Source: an uncultured Porphyromonadaceae bacterium
GTDB taxonomy: Bacteria; Bacteroidota; Bacteroidia; Bacteroidales; Muribaculaceae
DNA length: 9,579 bases
Assembly (NCBI GenBank): GCA_947177595.1
Contig: CAMWUZ010000049.1
Coordinates: forward strand, 1 to 9,579
Direction of reading: 5' to 3'
The translations under genes were made by a program, and so were the position numbers. The notes below the pieces were generated by a model that saw nothing but the letters and a program-made list of their open reading frames with translations, ran no database searches and was not told the origin of the DNA. Shown here piece after piece: positions 7,337-9,579 of this stretch. The stretch's first letter is position 1; every line of letters begins with the position of its first letter.

Positions 7337-7361
7337 CAAAAAAAGCAGAATTGTACCTTTG
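7329..7361. repeat. Inverted repeat, 11-bp perfect arms, upstream of metH
   Basis: Arms CAAAGGTACAA (7329-7339) and TTGTACCTTTG (7351-7361) flank an 11-nt A-rich spacer. There is no U-tract after the stem on either strand; the T-run falls in the loop on the minus strand. It is therefore a poor terminator for the kinase gene upstream. Each arm contains a TACCTTTG box pointing outward. Confidence 0.75.
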
Positions 7362-7379
7362 CCACTTAGATCTCATTTA

Positions 7380-9482
7380 TTACTTCAACGGAAGAGTAAA
7401 GATAAATTTAGCACCCCGATGATAGTTCTTGTCAAGCACAACATCTCCACCGAGCAGCTGTGCTATCTGGCGTGCTATTGACAAACCGAGACCGAGACCC
7501 TGAGAATGTGGATCAACCTTTTCAAACCGCTCAAAAATCACATCTTCCTTACCTTCCGGAATACCGGAACCGGTATCTGTAACCGTGAATGAAATGATAT
7601 TGTTTTTCTTATCCAATTCATAATCCAAAGTCACATTTCCTATATCGGTAAACTTGGCTCCGTTATGCAGGAGGTTCGCCAGAACCTGCTGCACTCGTGT
7701 AGGGTCTGTTTCAATGGTAATATCCGACACTCCCTCTTTAAGAAAATTCACTTCTACCTCGGGTTTAGGAGCATATCTTATGCTTGACAAAGCGTCATTG
7801 CATATTTTATTGAGCGATACCTTATGCTTTACAATCGACAGGGTATCCTTTGACAGCGAAGACAATGATATCGCATCCGTAACCACAGTGTTGAGCAGCT
7901 CGCAGTTCATATCTACTATCTTCACATACTTTTCAAGACGTTTCTGCAGATCGGGTCCGATACTGTCAACAATAAGCTGTGTGTATCCGCTGATAGCGTT
8001 CAATGGTTCAAGCACCTCATGAGTCATGTTGTCAAGAAAATCACTCTTCATCTTTGACACTGAATCTGCCTTGTCTCTCGCATCAATAAGCTGACGTTCA
8101 CTCTCCCTCAATGCATTCCGCTCATTTTCAAGAGCAAGATTTGTTTTTGACAGACCTTTCGACAATTTGCGCGCCCTGCGATAAAGCCTGAACATCACAA
8201 GCACACCTATTAGCAGCATCACTCCTATCACCCCTACACCAATCATAATAAATTTCTGGTGCCTGAGTTCAGCAAGAGCGGTGACCTCCTCCAATCTCTC
8301 ATTCTCGCGTGTCAGATTATCCATCTCGTAGATTATCTGAAGCTCACGGTATCGGTTCTGACTCTTCAGTTCAATCTGATTTTTCAGGATATCCACATAT
8401 TTCTTCAATGCAGTCGTATAAAGTTCTTTGTCGCCGGTTGCCTCAGCTGCAGTGCAGAGCATTTCCGACAATCTCGGTCTTAGGTATTCATTGCCCCCGA
8501 GATCACAGTCAAGCAGAGATACCAGAATATCCTTTGCCTTAACAAAATCTTTGACAGCCATATAATAAAACGCCTCGGCAAGAGGTCTTGACTGAAAATC
8601 AGCTCTCAAATCAGCATTGCACGAAACCAGATACCATATCCGCTTCATGATTTTCTCAATATCGCCCCGTGACAATGCGGGGTAATTATACAGCATTCGC
8701 CTGTAGCATATGTAACGGTTACGGTCAAAATCCTTGAAAACCCTCCCATGCCGGTTGTATTCCTTCTCCAGGTCATCCATTATCCCGAGAAGTTTCCGAT
8801 CCGCCTCAACAGCCTTTTCATAGTGCATACTGCGGGTGTACATCAGAGCGGAATGAGCATAAAACATATTTTTGAAAGCATATAGCCCGAACGGTAATTT
8901 ATCAATCATCTCTTCCGACTCTTCCATATATTTTTCCAACAGTTCTCCCTGAATGGCGGCATCAAGATACACGCACAGAGTGTAAAGCATCTCCAGTTGA
9001 TTGAGAGCTGACATATTGTCATCCCGGTTCTTATACTTGTTCAACGTTTCACTCATATACCTCTGTCTCTGCTCAGGAGTTGCCATCAGTGAATTTGTAG
9101 TTACCCTGAGTAATCGCAAAAACATAAGGGTTTCTTTCTGCTCCGGTCCGGAAGGCAATTTTTCCGCCTCGCTTATAATGAGACTCTGCGCGCTGTCATT
9201 GCCCAGATAAATATTTCCGAGATTTCTGAGAATATCCAGCTGCACCTCTATGTCATTAGTCCGCTTTGCTATGCTGTATAAATTTCTTGCCAATTTTTTC
9301 TGTTCTCCTCTGGAGCTTGCATCAAAAATATTGTACAGCATCATAATACTGTCATTGGGATATGCCGCCTCTTTCAATTCCGCATATAAGGAATCAAGCT
9401 GATTCTGAGTTACGTCTCTTGCCTCCAACTTAAAAAGAGGCAGAACAATTACAATAATAAAAGTTATATAAAAGGTCCGCAC
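7380..9482 (-). CDS. Membrane sensor histidine kinase with periplasmic helical-repeat domain
   Basis: This is a 700-residue inner-membrane sensor kinase. Residues 1-21 are a signal peptide or N-terminal anchor. Residues about 25-380 form a wholly helical periplasmic region resembling TPR-type repeats. A coiled coil at about 384-408 leads into one transmembrane segment (411-431), followed by a second coiled coil (about 436-478). The HisKA domain holds the phospho-accepting His488 in MTHEVLEPLNAI. The HATPase domain has an N-box (NLLHNGAKFT, Asn607), DTGSGIP (636-642), IFERF and GLGLGLSIA. The C terminus is the usual GAKFIFTLPLK, with no receiver domain, so a separate response regulator is needed; none is in the window. 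The position four after His, usually Thr or Asn, is Glu492. The start is GTG: an in-frame TAA lies 24 nt upstream, and the next ATG (residue 47) would remove the signal peptide. The ligand is unknown. Co-transcription with metH, 80 bp downstream, is possible but not shown. Confidence 0.92.
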   Translation of the reverse strand: MRTFYITFIIVIVLPLFKLEARDVTQNQLDSLYAELKEAAYPNDSIMMLYNIFDASSRGEQKKLARNLYSIAKRTNDIEVQLDILRNLGNIYLGNDSAQSLIISEAEKLPSGPEQKETLMFLRLLRVTTNSLMATPEQRQRYMSETLNKYKNRDDNMSALNQLEMLYTLCVYLDAAIQGELLEKYMEESEEMIDKLPFGLYAFKNMFYAHSALMYTRSMHYEKAVEADRKLLGIMDDLEKEYNRHGRVFKDFDRNRYICYRRMLYNYPALSRGDIEKIMKRIWYLVSCNADLRADFQSRPLAEAFYYMAVKDFVKAKDILVSLLDCDLGGNEYLRPRLSEMLCTAAEATGDKELYTTALKKYVDILKNQIELKSQNRYRELQIIYEMDNLTRENERLEEVTALAELRHQKFIMIGVGVIGVMLLIGVLVMFRLYRRARKLSKGLSKTNLALENERNALRESERQLIDARDKADSVSKMKSDFLDNMTHEVLEPLNAISGYTQLIVDSIGPDLQKRLEKYVKIVDMNCELLNTVVTDAISLSSLSKDTLSIVKHKVSLNKICNDALSSIRYAPKPEVEVNFLKEGVSDITIETDPTRVQQVLANLLHNGAKFTDIGNVTLDYELDKKNNIISFTVTDTGSGIPEGKEDVIFERFEKVDPHSQGLGLGLSIARQIAQLLGGDVVLDKNYHRGAKFIFTLPLK

Positions 9483-9579
9483 TAAATTTAGGATTGGGTT
9501 GTATTACATTTGTTTCATGCAAATTACCTAAAAAAATCCGTTCCCTCCATATCTCCCTTGATCCCCCGCAATTAAAAAG
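9483..9579. other. Non-coding end of window upstream of the kinase gene
   Basis: No gene is visible in these 97 bp. On the + strand TACATTTG (9505-9512) fits a -7 box, but no TTTG -33 partner sits at the right distance, so it is only a weak hint of a rightward promoter. On the - strand only an imperfect TAATTTG (9526-9520) precedes the kinase gene, one base short of consensus. A four-codon ATG...TAA frame lies upstream of the GTG start and has no recognisable role. Confidence 0.4.

Noticed and set aside
7329..7361. Inverted repeat as a rho-independent terminator of the kinase gene
   Set aside because: The stem is A/T-rich, the loop is 11 nt, and the T-run lies in the loop rather than after the stem.
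7300..7379. Possible cobalamin or SAM riboswitch upstream of metH
   Set aside because: The gap is only 80 bp, mostly taken by simple palindromes, and shows no B12-box-like or SAM-aptamer-like conserved segments.
9505..9512. Plus-strand TACATTTG as promoter for a gene beyond the right edge
   Set aside because: No -33 TTTG lies 19-21 nt upstream and no downstream gene is visible, so it cannot be supported as a promoter.
1..9579. Mobile elements, CRISPR, tRNA/rRNA, or a defence or other novel multi-gene system
   Set aside because: No transposase, integrase, spaced direct repeats, tRNA cloverleaf or clustered accessory genes were seen; the five genes are intact, core-type and functionally unrelated.

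Overview
The window looks like ordinary chromosome from a member of the Bacteroidota, most likely the order Bacteroidales. A gut lineage such as Muribaculaceae or Bacteroidaceae is plausible, but I cannot fix the family. The evidence is that clear Shine-Dalgarno sites are absent, that upstream regions carry Bacteroides-type promoter boxes (TTTG, about 20 nt, TAnnTTTG), and that the proteins are typical of the phylum: a DUF4369/TlpA-like lipoprotein, a short TonB-C-domain lipoprotein, a histidine kinase with a periplasmic helical-repeat sensor, and full-length cobalamin-dependent MetH.

Layout, left to right. Positions 1-89 hold a leftward-pointing terminator hairpin. A 190-aa TonB-C-domain lipoprotein (90-662, +) then converges on a thioredoxin-fold lipoprotein (741-1772, -) across a long shared hairpin terminator. 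The 138-bp gap at 1773-1910 holds back-to-back promoters, one for the thioredoxin gene leftward and one for an AMP-forming acyl-CoA synthetase rightward (1911-3569, +). That gene converges on metH (3628-7299, -) across a short GC-rich bidirectional terminator that abuts the metH stop codon. Upstream of metH an 80-bp gap contains an 18-bp palindrome and an 11-bp-arm inverted repeat carrying a promoter-like box. Behind it lies a 700-aa membrane sensor histidine kinase (7380-9482, -, GTG start). The last 97 bp are non-coding as far as I can see.

The five genes do not form one pathway. They are mostly single transcription units separated by terminators or promoters: envelope proteins (TonB-C lipoprotein, thioredoxin lipoprotein), lipid activation (acyl-CoA synthetase), one-carbon/methionine metabolism (MetH) and signalling (histidine kinase). 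I found no mobile element, CRISPR array, RNA gene or prophage remnant, and nothing I would call a new multi-gene system. The points most worth a second look are small: an altered phosphotransfer motif (HExxE) in the kinase, a Ser where the acyl-CoA synthetase family usually has its A10 lysine, a repeated His-Thr-Leu motif in the TonB-C lipoprotein, and the nested palindromes in front of metH.
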